NCBI RefSeq assembly: GCF_032854445.1
Contig: NC_088295.1
Location: 53,923,249 to 53,987,248, forward strand
DNA length: 64,000 bases
Origin: Liolophura sinensis
Taxonomy: Eukaryota; Mollusca; Polyplacophora; Chitonida; Chitonidae
Reading direction: 5' to 3'
Shown: piece by piece, positions 21,801 through 31,761 of the stretch
Layout of the letters: every line of letters starts with the position of its first letter
How positions within the stretch are numbered: the first letter of the stretch is position 1
The notes under the pieces: model-generated
Databases searched by the model: none
What the model saw: the letters and a program-made list of their open reading frames with translations, nothing else
Told to the model about the DNA's origin: nothing
Position numbers and translations under genes: made by a program

Positions 21801-24259
21801 AGCAATGGAGGTAACCAGTACTGCACCCTATGTAACTAGAACAGGGGAGGTAACAGGGGTCCAGGTAATGGACTAAAAGATAGCATTGAGTTTTGCGGGT
21901 GCAAAAACCAAAACAGTCAGAAATAAGCGACAAGTTTTGTCAAGCAAATGATGAAGTTTCCTACATCTGAGGTCAGGATTTTCACACCCAAAAGGAGACA
22001 CCAGACATGAAAGGCATGTTATACCAAAATTTCTTGTAACATCAACAGTCTTGTACTCTCGACTGCTTTCTGCCACCCAGGCCCAAGATCCACATTAAAT
22101 ATTCATGCAGCCATTACATGTACCCGAATCATTGTAGACTGGTCATTTCTCTAAGGAAAACCTTGTCACCTTTTATTTGTGAATCACCCACCTGTTTATC
22201 TGATCTTCATTGTGCCTCACAGGAAGGTCTGCATACTCATGGGCACTCTGTTGAACAATGGTAGATTTGACTCATGAGAAGTTTACAGGAACAATGATTT
22301 AACTCTGGGCTAGAATCATCATAATAAAGAATAGACAGGTATATAAATTTCAATGTTAAAAAAAAAAAAACCTTGGTATAATACACATGTACAAATCTAT
22401 CAACACAAGTATAAAATTTAATGTCATCCATACATATAAACTATAAAATTACATTATTCAATTTTCTGGTTTCCTTGAAGCAGAAAGGTAAATTATTGAT
22501 CAGATATAAAAATCTCAAAAACAAAATGAAAACGAATTTAGAAATCAAGGTAATGTAGTTCACATTAAAGGAGCTAGTGAACATTTCCCTCTGTGTCCAA
22601 GTCATCTTGACGAGAGCCATATTCGAAGTGAAAACTACAAAGTTTTTCACATGAAAGAATGTAAGTGAAGGCTGCACCATTATCTTATCATCAGCTTTGG
22701 AGAAGTTCAAGAACGCAACCTAACATTACACTCCATGGCATTGCTAAATATTTTACTTTTACAGAGGAGGTATGGTTTTGTATCATGCAAGAAACTAGTC
22801 ATAACTCCCAGGAAATTAAAGCAAATATCAAGTATTTTTAGGACAGGCAAAGACTGTTTTTCCTTGTGTGGCTTCCCTCTGCACTGTTTTCATGTTATTC
22901 CAGGTCTGACATGCTTATGCAGGACTTTCACAAAACACCATATCTGACATATTTCCTTAGACAAACTTCCTTATATACAGTACATCATACCCTTGATATT
23001 CACTTGTAAGCCAACTGGTAAGATCCTAGAGATGTAACATAGAAAATATCAACTAAAGAATATGTTGGTGTTAAAAAAAATCTACCATACAAAAAAAATG
23101 TGCCATACTGTGTTTCTCAACACTTTCTCACCTCACACAGCAAGTTGGACTTGAAACGAAAAGATGAATGCTAGATGGTTTTCAATCTACCAATAATTAC
23201 TTTTCAACACTTGCACATAAAACACAAACAAAATAAACAGAAGTGAAAACGTGCACTACAGATCTTGAGGGTGGCCCTGTCGGCCAACCAAGCAACACTG
23301 CAGGCATGAAACAGGCAGCCATGCTCCGTAGCAAGACCTGTGAAGCATTGATTTTTATGCTTTATTGTTAATCTTCTTTATCCTACAATGAATTGCTGAA
23401 TGCCGTGGCATGATACCTGCCCTGTCAAACCTAACACTTCTAGACTACCAATGCTCAGGAACTTGTACACTTATCAACAAGTAAAACAATATTACTACAT
23501 GCACTGCTCAGTGGGTAGTGTAGGCCTCAGAAGATGAATAACTTCATATTTCTAAATTTGGTCAGAGTTAATCAATAAAATAAAAGGTCCTGCAGGTGGT
23601 ATTATGAAGATGTTTATATTCTCCTTTGTTAGGTCTTGTGATGACTTCACACAGTGACAACTTACAGACAAGATGTCCAGTACTTTTGGTACATCCTGGT
23701 CGCAGTTGCTTGTAGAACAAGCTCAGAGTCAGGTCATATCCTACAGGATGTGATACAGTGAGAACTTACAGACAGGATGTCCAGTACTTCTGGGAGGGTA
23801 CACTCTGGTCGCAGTTGCTCATGGAACATGCGCAGGGTGAGGTGATTCAGGTAGTAATAAGAGGAGATTCTGCCCAGGGTGGCTGGCTGTACCTCCAGAT
23901 TATCCTGCCAACAAGCACAACGAAATAAATCATGGACGCACCCACATAATTCGTACACCTACATGTAAAACCTTTTTCTGAAAGGTCGGATGATATTCTC
24001 TTTTAAAAAAATGTAAGTTTCATCAAGAAATTTATATGTTATGACCTTTATTTGCCTCTAGAAATGTACCTTTGTGCATAATGTCATATTTATCCGCTCA
24101 CGCTTACCTCCCCTATCTGCAGACAGTAAGAATCCGCTCATGCTTACCTCCCCTATCTGCAGACAGTAAGACTGTTGCAGTGTGATGAGGGCCTGTTCCA
24201 CCAGTGAGGACAGGAACTTGTTGATGCTGTCATAATCTGTACTGTCCAGGTTGTAGTAG
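15493..24259 (-). CDS. ASCC3: ASCC3 helicase, C-terminal nine exons (partial)
   Basis: ASCC3 is a large Ski2-like 3'-5' helicase with two helicase cassettes. It unwinds alkylated DNA with ALKBH3 and splits collided ribosomes in the ribosome quality control trigger complex. Exons 24148-24259, 23770-23904, 22192-22247, 20766-20934, 20087-20238, 18466-18607, 16657-16759, 16335-16426 and 15493-15810 splice with consistent phases into about 426 residues. These cover the C-terminal Sec63-type domain. Landmarks are YYNLDSTDYD, GRISSYYYLNHLTLRMF, DLPVRHNEDQINSELA, THLLLQAHFSQISLPSTDYQ, AMLDVSADQGWLVT, VHADQEYVLKVDLQR, PRFPKPKDEGWFLVLGE and YTLYLMSDCYLGLDQQYD. Helicase motifs lie in upstream exons not found in the window. 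The last-exon wording (KDEGWFLVLGE) separates it from the paralogue SNRNP200. Confidence 0.95.
16335..16426 (-). CDS. ASCC3: ASCC3 exon encoding GVRPDSDWIPVHADQEYVLK..
   Basis: 92 bp, acceptor GATGTAG|GTGGTG, donor CTCAGG|GTGGGT. Contains the conserved VHADQEYVLKVDLQR. Ends in phase 0. Confidence 0.92.
16657..16759 (-). CDS. ASCC3: ASCC3 exon encoding VLGRLPQIEMSLSVQGWW..
   Basis: 103 bp, acceptor TACCAG|GTGCTT, donor ACAGAG|GTAATC. 34 codons plus one base. Start of the terminal immunoglobulin-like part of the Sec63 domain. Confidence 0.88.
17886..18141 (-). mobile_element. SINE family 2, nearly complete
   Basis: TTTTACGCCGTACTCAAGAA at the left, CTAACCAACTGAGCCACTA at the right. In the ASCC3 intron between exons 18466 and 16759, with a small internal duplication of CCAGCCAGA.CCC. 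Confidence 0.9.
18466..18607 (-). CDS. ASCC3: ASCC3 exon encoding SASRSGGAGKE..RTQIDQ
   Basis: 142 bp, acceptor TCTGCAG|GTCTGC, donor GACCAG|GTACAA. Contains SLPELMAVCDG and QAMLEENLS. The leading base G completes the Arg codon CG+G from the exon at 20087. Confidence 0.9.
19140..20086 (-). repeat. 120-bp intronic tandem array copied from an ASCC3 exon end and its splice donor
   Basis: About eight 119-120 bp units end to end with the exon at 20087-20238. Read on the minus strand each unit equals the last 80 or so bases of that exon (CATGACTCCTCCCTACTGAC onward), a donor AAG|GTAAGT, and about 38 bases of intron. Donor-like sites stand near 19250, 19370, 19490, 19610, 19729, 19847 and 19967. 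The leftmost unit is partial. Confidence 0.92.
20087..20238 (-). CDS. ASCC3: ASCC3 exon encoding AMLDVSADQGWLVT..TYHVHCL
   Basis: 152 bp, acceptor GGACAG|GCCATG, donor TTTACG|GTAAGT. Its last 80 or so bases and the first part of the intron are the founder of the adjoining 120-bp tandem array. Confidence 0.93.
20766..20934 (-). CDS. ASCC3: ASCC3 exon encoding ELAQQLPLKVNPHSYD..IRICQ
   Basis: 169 bp, acceptor TTGGCAG|TGAACT, donor TGCCAG|GTACCA. Contains THLLLQAHFSQI and DTKSVLDQAIRICQ. Ends in phase 0. Confidence 0.94.
21071..21114 (-). mobile_element. SINE family 2 tail fragment
   Basis: GATTGGATTGGTGTTTATCG then CCGTACACAAGAATTTTTCA; 5' part absent. Confidence 0.7.
22192..22247 (-). CDS. 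ASCC3: ASCC3 exon encoding AHEYADLPVRHNEDQIN
   Basis: 56 bp. Acceptor CAACAG|AGTGCC, donor AACAG|GTGGGT. The final AG plus T of the next exon gives Ser, producing the conserved NSEL junction. Confidence 0.92.
23645..23758 (-). repeat. Decayed duplicate of an ASCC3 exon 3' half and donor
   Basis: About 100 bp similar to 23757-23860, offset 104 bp. CTTACAGACA, GATGTCCAGTACTT and CTGGTCGCAGTTGCT are shared. The TCT|GTAAGT donor is kept but the coding part has indels. Confidence 0.8.
23770..23904 (-). CDS. ASCC3: ASCC3 exon encoding DNLEVQP..LDILS
   Basis: 45 codons, phase 0 at both ends. Acceptor TTGGCAG|GATAAT, donor TCT|GTAAGT. Contains the conserved GRISSYYYLNH. A decayed copy of its 3' half plus donor lies 104 bp downstream in the intron (about 23650-23752). 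Confidence 0.94.
24100..24180 (-). repeat. 40-bp tandem duplication spanning an ASCC3 splice donor
   Basis: Two almost identical 40-bp copies (plus-strand CGCTTACCTCCCCTATCTGC in one, one base different in the other). Each holds the last 23 exon bases and a GTAAGC donor. The exon-proximal donor keeps the reading frame. Confidence 0.9.
24148..24259 (-). CDS. ASCC3: ASCC3 exon encoding YYNLDSTDYD..IGE
   Basis: Acceptor TTTTTTCAG|CTACTA, donor GGGGAG|GTAAGC. One base plus 37 codons. The donor region is duplicated: a second copy of the last 23 exon bases and the donor lies 40 bp further on (alternative end 24108). Using it would add 40 nt with no stop but shift the frame. Confidence 0.93.
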
Positions 24260-24589
24260 CTGAAAAAACAAAACAGAGACCATCACCTAGACATCATGCT
24301 AATTTTATATCCAGGGGCATGCCACATTCTTTGATGTGACTGTCACAGAGCAATTAAGCATGTTCAAATCTTGTCACTGTAACATCCTGAGGGTGGTGGG
24401 GTGGTGGGGGGGGGAGGGGTTCATAGTTATTTAAAGCTTGGCACACATGGGAGCTTAGACCATGACTCAACAAGTTGTACAGAGCTGGCACTAGGACTGA
24501 TTCACCTGCATACACATAACAACTGCAGTACAACTCCAATTAGGTCATGTTGTTATTTCTCAGTTCTCTTGTGTCATGCTTAAGTTACA

Positions 24590-26700
24590 TGTAATTAACT
24601 TTCACTGACATAGACATAAAGGTGAGGGCTTCATCCCAGTCTGAACCTCACATAGAGAGAGCTCATACTCCCTTCAGTAGCAATATAAATGCAAGTACCT
24701 TTCACTGACATGGACATACAAGGTGAGGGTTCAATCCCAGTCTGAACCTCACATAGGGAGAGCTCATATTCCCTCCAGTAGCAATATACATGTAATTACC
24801 TTTCACTGACACAGACATACAAGGTGAGGGTTCAATCCCAGTCTGAACCTCACATAGGGAGAGCTCATATTCCTTCCAGTATCAATATACATGTGATTAC
24901 CTTTCACTGACACAGACATACAAGGTGAGGGTTTAATCCCAGTCTGAACCTCAAATAGAGAGGGCTCATACTCCCTTCAGTAGCAATATACATGTAATTA
25001 CCTTTCACTAACACGGACATACAAGGTGAGGGTTCAATCCCAGTCTGAACCTCACATAGGGAGAGCTCATATTCCCTCCAGTAGCAATATACATGTAATT
25101 ACCTTTCACTATACAAGGGGAGGGTTCAATCCCAGTCTGAACCTCACACAGAGAGCGAGCTCATACTCTCTTCAGTAGCAATATACATGTAATTACCTTT
25201 CACTGACATAGACATACAAGGTGAGGGTTTAATCCCAGTCTGAACCTCACATAGAGAGAGCTCATACTCCCTCCAGTAGCAATATACATGTAATTACCTT
25301 TCACTGACACAGACATACAAGGTGAGGGTTCAATCCCAGTCTGAACCTCACATAGGGAGAGCTCATATTCCCTCCAGTAACAATATACATGTAATTACCT
25401 TTCACTGACATAGACATACAAGGGGAGGGTTCCATCCCAGTCTGAACCTCACATAGGGAGAGCTCATATTCCCTCCAGTAGCAATATACATGTAATTACC
25501 TTTCAATGACATAGACATACAAGGTGAGGGTTCAATCCCAGTCTGAACCTCACATAGAGAGAGCTCATACTCCCTTCAGTAGCAATATACATGTAATTAC
25601 CTTTCACTAACATGGACATACAAGGGGAGGGTTCAATCCCAGTCTGAACCTCACATAGGGAGATCTCATACTCCCTCCAGTAGCAATATACATGTAATTA
25701 CCTTTCACTGACACAGACATACAAGGTGAGGGTTCAATCCCAGTCTGAACCTCACATAGGGAGAGCTCATATTCCCTCCAGTAACAATATACATGTAATT
25801 ACCTTTCACTGACACAGACATACAAGGTGAGGGTTTAATCCCAATCTGAACCTCACACAGAGAGAGCTCATATTCCCTCCAGTAACAATATACATGTAAT
25901 TACCTTTCACTGACATAGACATACAAGGTTAGGGTTCAATCCCAGTCTCAACCTCACACAGAAAGAGCTCATATTCCCTCCAGTAGCAATATACATGTAA
26001 TTACCTTTCACTGACATAGACATACAAGGGGAGGGTTCAATCCCAGTCTGAACCTCACATAGGGAGAGCTCATATTCCCTCCAGTAGCAATATACATGTA
26101 ATTACCTTTCACTGACATAGACATACAAGGGGAGGGTTCAATCCCAGTCTGAACCTCACATAGGGAGAGCTCATATTCCCTCCAGTAACAATATACATGT
26201 AATTACCTTTCACTGACACAGACATACAAGGGGAGGGTTCAATCCCAGTCTGAACCTCACATAGGGAGAGCTCACACTCTCTTCAGTAGCAATATACATG
26301 TAATTACCTTTCACTGACACAGACATACAAGGGGAGGGTTCAATCCCAGTCTGAACCTCACATAGGGAGAGCTCATATTCCCTCCAGTAGCAATATACAT
26401 GTAATTACCTTTCACTGACATAGACATACAAGGGGAGGGTTCAATCCCAGTCTGAACCTCACATAGAGAGAGCTCATACTCCCTCCAGTAACAATATACA
26501 TGTAATTACCTTTCACTGACATAGACATACAAGGTGAGGGTTTAATCCCAGTCTGAACCTCACACAGAAAGAGCTCATACTCTCTTCAGTAGCAATATAC
26601 ATGTAATTACCTTTCACTGACACAGACATACAAGGTGAGGGTTCAGTCCCAGTCTGAACCTCACATAGGGAGATCTCATACTCCCTCCAGTAGCGATGTA
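24590..26700. repeat. 101-bp minisatellite, about 21 copies
   Basis: Unit runs from AATATACATGTAATTACC to CCTCCAGTAGC. Variation between units is only a few per cent, for example GACACAGAC against GACATAGAC. Each unit carries GGGTTCAATCCC, close to a Pol III B-box, with no clear A-box. It lies about 330 bp beyond the leftmost-read ASCC3 exon. ORFs across it are artefacts. Confidence 0.93.
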
Positions 26701-26704
26701 AGCA

Positions 26705-29700
26705 GCTAGTGTGGTGAGAACCTTTAAGCACAATCCAGACCCTGATCCACACTTCAATCTATATTCCGATGACCATGAGACATTAACACAAATGCTTTTA
26801 CCAATTTGAAGTAGCATAACAAACAAAATAGAAGGATTATTTGCAAAATGTTGATGTTCTTAACATCTAGTTTAAGTCCTAGGTTTTGATTTCATTTCCC
26901 ATACCACATGTTACCAGCACAAGACGCTAATTATGATGGCCCATCCCCGTGGCCACTGTAAACAATAACAAGTTTAAGAATTATAAAGGTTACTTTCAAA
27001 GCTTATAAGCCAAATCTAAAAATAAGATTAGCACAGCGGTACAACTTCAGATTGTACCAGTGAGCTCAACTGTAGGAAACACAGAAATGCAAAAACTTCA
27101 AGTGTAAATTTTGAAATTTACGGTTTTGACATGCACACAGAGCATCAAAGATAAGAACATCCTCTTGTGTCATTGTGCTTTACATGTATTCAAAACCTGA
27201 GGCTAATACATTCAGTACTTTTTGAGATATGTATCACACTGCAGATTTATCCTTAACACTGGTTATAATGCACAATACAATAAGTTTAATTGAGGGCAAT
27301 TACTAATTACTAATTACTGCACACAGCGCATCAATGATGGAAAATCACCCTAATGTTATCATGCTTTACACGCACGTAAAAATCTCAGCTCAATACATGC
27401 AGTATAGTTTACTATACCACCCCTAACATTTAACATTGCTATCCATGTTAATATAATATGCTCAGATATTTACATCTACATGTAGCTGTGTTTTTAATAT
27501 TTCCCTTATTAAATCACCATTACCGATGTATGTGTTTAACTGAAAAACTGTAATTGTAAGTAACTAACGTAAATAGTCCAGAGGCCCAAATTAACATTTA
27601 ATCGAAAATTATTTATGTCAAAAAATGTTTATCGACATCAATGAGTGTCTTATACCCATATTACTAAATACTTGTCGATATTGTTAATTCATTTATCAGT
27701 GTTTTATTTATCGATATCTATAAATTATTTAGTGATATTGTTAATAGATTTATTGACATCAATAAATCAGTGATATAGATAAATAACGTTTCCTGTTGGT
27801 TTTATGCCTTTCATGGAAATGACAGCTCCCTGTATGTTCCTACAAAAGAAAGGCTGTAATAAAATGCCTGTATTCACAATGACTGACAACTAGCAGGGTC
27901 AGCTATCAAGGAAGTAAGGCAGCAGAATCAGGGCTGTCTCAATGATAGAATGATTTACAGAAATGATTCTTGGTAAATTCTTGAGTAAATTCTAACTTGG
28001 CCCCTCATAAAACTGACACTTCAGGAAATCTGAACAAACGCTCGAATTTCAAAAGGCTTTATTTCGGCTACCAAAAATGTCTATCAGCATTATTATGTAG
28101 CCATGTCTATATGGACTCCTGAACACAGTTTTATCCTCAGTCAGTAATGTCTAGGCAAACCGAAAACTCAAGACTGTTCAAAGGCTCTCCATGACACGAT
28201 AATATACTGTTTAATGTAAAAGCTGGTATGCTTGTATCAACTATGCTGTGCTTTTAATACAGTGAGTGAGTGCTTGGGGTTTAACGTCATACTTAACAAT
28301 TTTTCAGTCATATGATGATAAAGGAATCCTTAGAATGTATGTAGTGTTCCTCCTTGCTGCAGGGCGGATTTCCACAGTTCTTCTAGTGGTACTTCACTGA
28401 GACGAATTACCGAAGGCAAGTAAGCAGACCCGCCAGAGCCATTATACTGATATGGGTCAAGCAGTCCTTACACTATCCCCTTAATGCTGAAAGCCAAGCT
28501 AGGAAGTTAAAAAATTTCTGGTTTCTAAGTTCTTGGGTGTAATCAGACCTGGGATTGATCCTGGATCTACAGCCCCAATTCTTTAATAGAATAAATTGCT
28601 ATAAAATATCATTACCAAGTTCAAGAACTGTATTGGTGTTTAAGTACTGTATTTGACAAATAATTGTTATAAAAATACTACTTGTTTTTCAAATAGAATA
28701 TCAAACTACCTTCCACACAAACTTCAAAAAAACCTTCTAATGGGAATAAAACTAATAGAAAACTAGTAACTTTAGGTTAAATACACTTATCTGTCAGTGA
28801 CAAAAACCTGACCTAATCTCACACTTATGCCAAATAATTAGCAAATCTTTGTAAACATTGATTTGTCAAAATTACTAACATTAAACACTTCTCATTCACT
28901 TCTTCCTAAACACTTCACAGTTCCTACAAAAAACATTGCCGCATGTTTGTGTACATTCTAATACTTTCCTGTCCTCACGGGCACATAATGGGACTTAGAC
29001 TGAGGGAGGGGATACCTGCACATAAGACCCAGTCATGGTGAACAAATCAGGCACATTCACTCACTGTCACCTGATGTTTACACACTCACCAGTTTTTTTT
29101 TCTCTTGTAGAAATGTACAAGAATTAATACAGGAAAATACTAAAAAAGACTGATCAGAAGAATGTCCAAAATAGTTATGGTGTAAGCCTAGGGTTTTCTT
29201 CTCCAATGTCAAACTAAACTCCACTTGTGTACAGTTATGTAATGTGCAGAACGTGTAATTTCATGTAAACCTGTCACGTGTCACCCGTGTGGAGCCTCAT
29301 GTTGGCCACAATACATCTAATGTCAGGTGACCTACTTTTACCAAATCAAAACACACATTAAAAAAAGTACAAGACATAGCAGTTCAACGAAGAAAGTTTT
29401 TGCAAGACAACTTAAAAACGAATCTATGCACTGAAATAAGCTGAGTGACTGCTGCCATACCCTGAGGTCAGAAAAACCACAATGCAGACAGGGAAGTCTG
29501 CAAACAGCCCACGACATTTAAGGTTACATATATACTGACACCCTGAATCCTACCCAGTAGACAGAAAGAGTATGAATAACAAACACTACCTGTGTTAGTG
29601 TGTCCTACAGCATCATACCTAGTGAGACAGTGCCTGACAAGTTTAGGAGAGATCTGCCTGTCTAACTTAGTTCTACCAGGAAAGGCACAGATCTACATGT

Positions 29701-29765
29701 GTATTTTTGGAGGAGGATCAGTTGGGAACTACATAAACCAGTCAAACTGAGGAAAATGGCAGTCA
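26705..29765. other. Gene-poor stretch
   Basis: No ASCC3 or receptor exon recognised on either strand. Holds one SINE (28261), a degenerate direct repeat (27130-27220 against 27320-27410, CACACAG.GCATCAA..) and an AT-rich tract with repeated TATCGAT/TTATTGACATC blocks at 27600-27790. Confidence 0.55.
28261..28575 (-). mobile_element. SINE family 1, nearly complete, reverse
   Basis: Begins GTGAGTGAGTGCTTGGGGTT and ends at GGGATTGATCCTGGATCTAC, which is the B-box region read in reverse. The outermost tRNA head is missing. Confidence 0.85.
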
Positions 29766-29769
29766 GATC

Positions 29770-29985
29770 AATTTGAGAACTGGATCAGCAGACATCTGCC
29801 CTTCACAGAGACATTTGAGAACTGGATCAACAGACAAATGCCTTTCTCAAAGAAACATCTGAGACCTGGATCAGCACACAACTGCCTTTCACAAGGACAC
29901 ACCTGAGAATTGGTTCAACAGCTATCTGCCTTTCTCAAGGAAACATCTGAGAACTTGAACAGCCTTTCACAAAGAGACATTTCAG
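29770..29985. repeat. Degenerate 43-bp tandem repeat, about 5 copies
   Basis: Repeating pattern GAGAACTGGATCA..CAGAC..TGCC..TTCAC with many substitutions. Older than the neighbouring arrays. Confidence 0.75.
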
Positions 29986-30507
29986 AAAATGACCAACTGG
30001 GATTAACTTTTCTGACAGGATGAACTTGAGAGCAGTATCAGCTACAGCTCCCTGTAATGTCTTGTTGCCTTGATCTGTTTAGCCTGGTTAGTACAAATGT
30101 AAACAAGATAAGCAGAACACCTGTACCTTTTCACTGAATGACAACCACAAGAGTCATGTCCTGTCATAAGTACAGGTTATCCCAGGTCTCACTGTTCCTG
30201 TGTTTGGTGATGCTAATGAGTAAGTACAATTCCCATACAAAAAATTTAACTTTATATTGTGTGATTTTATTAACAAAACATGTTTCCTCATGAGCGGTAT
30301 AACCTTCAACATGGAAAGCAATATTTGTCTCCATCAACAATAATTTTTGCTTTACTTTTCAAACATTAGATTACATGGTACTTTTCTGTAAACATCATTT
30401 CATATGAAAAAGGTTTTTACAAAACGTGATGTGTTAATTCCCGAAGGACTACATAAAATACTCCAGTTATGTTGAAAGAGCAGTCCACTGTATATAGAGA
30501 GCACATG

Positions 30508-31495
30508 GTTGAATCCACAGGACTCACCATGGTCTTTACCACATAACCCTGCATAATTATAAGACATGCGTTTGAATGCACAGGACTGACCATGGTTTTT
30601 ACCAGATTAACCCTACATAACTACAAGACATGCATCTCAATGCACAGGACTGACTATGGTCTTTACCAGATTAACCCTGCATAACTACAAGACATGCACT
30701 TGAATCCACAGGACTGACCATGGTTTTTACCAGATTAACCCTACATAACTACAAGACATGCATCTCAATGCACAGGACTGACCATGGTTTTTACCAGATT
30801 AACCCTACATAACTACAAGACATGCATCTCAATGCACAGGACTGACCATGGTCTTTACCAGATTAACCCTGCATAACTACAAGACATGCACCTGAATGCA
30901 CAGGACTGACTATGGTCTTTACCAGATTAACCCTACATAACTACAAGACATGCATCTCAATGCACAGGACTGACCATGGTCTTTACCAGATTAACCCTAC
31001 ATAACTACAAGACATGCATCTCAATGCACAGGACTGACTATGGTCTTTACCAGATTAACCCTGCATAACTACAAGACATGCACTTGAATCCACAGGACTG
31101 ACCATGGTCTTTACCAGATTAACCCCACATAACTACAAGACATGCATCTCACTGCACAGGACTATGGTCTTTACCAGACTAACCCTGCACAACTACAACA
31201 CTTGGACTTGAATCCACAGGACTGACCATGGTCTTTACCATGTCAAACCTACATAACTACAAGACATGCATCTCAATGCACAGGACTGACCATGGTCATT
31301 ACCAGATTAACCCTGCATAACTACACGACATGCATTTGAATGCACAGGACTGACCATGGTATTTACCAGATTAACCCTGCATAACTACAAGACAAGCACT
31401 TGAATGCACAGGACTGACCATGGTCTTTACCAGAATAACCCTGCATTATAAACTACAAGACATGCACTTGAATCCACAGGACTGACAATGTTTTT
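30508..31495. repeat. 64-bp minisatellite, about 15 copies
   Basis: Unit AAGACATGCATCTCAATGCA, CAGGACTGACCATGGTCTTT, ACCAGATTAACCCTGCATAACTAC (written in parts). Ends about 65 bp before the receptor's SUEL exon. Confidence 0.92.
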
Positions 31496-31560
31496 ACACC
31501 ACGAATACAATCAGTCTTTAGTATAATCATTTTACATAATCTGGTATCGGTAATTCACAG

Positions 31561-31761
31561 GTACGATGAGACGGGTCCATACAGAAAGCACCTGCATCAA
31601 TAACGCCACCCCTTTATCAGAAGTCACCATGAACTGTACTCACCCTGGCAGGATTGAGGTGTTGTCCTTACTGTATGCACACTTTCAGAATCAGACCCAG
31701 CCCCAGACTTGTCCAGGGTCTGTGCAGGGGGCAAAGTGTTCACAGATAATGGAAAGAGGAA
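31561..31761 (+). CDS. Receptor exon A: N-terminal half of SUEL lectin domain
   Basis: Acceptor ATTCACAG|GTACGA. Encodes ESTCINNATPL, EVTMNCTHPGRIEVLSLLYA and CPGSVQGAKCS, the first half of the SUEL fold. Reading is open to 31811, but the rest of the domain (from 31795) is in the +1 frame. The exon end is therefore uncertain: a GT at 31762 gives the right phase but leaves an intron of only 31 bp. Confidence 0.7.

Noticed and set aside
26513-26826. ORFs of 70-79 codons considered as an upstream ASCC3 exon
   Set aside because: They read through the last 101-bp repeat units; the phase required by the next ASCC3 exon contains stops, and no conserved motif is present.
24590-31495. CRISPR-like regularly spaced repeats
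   Set aside because: Units are contiguous tandem repeats without unique spacers, in animal nuclear DNA.
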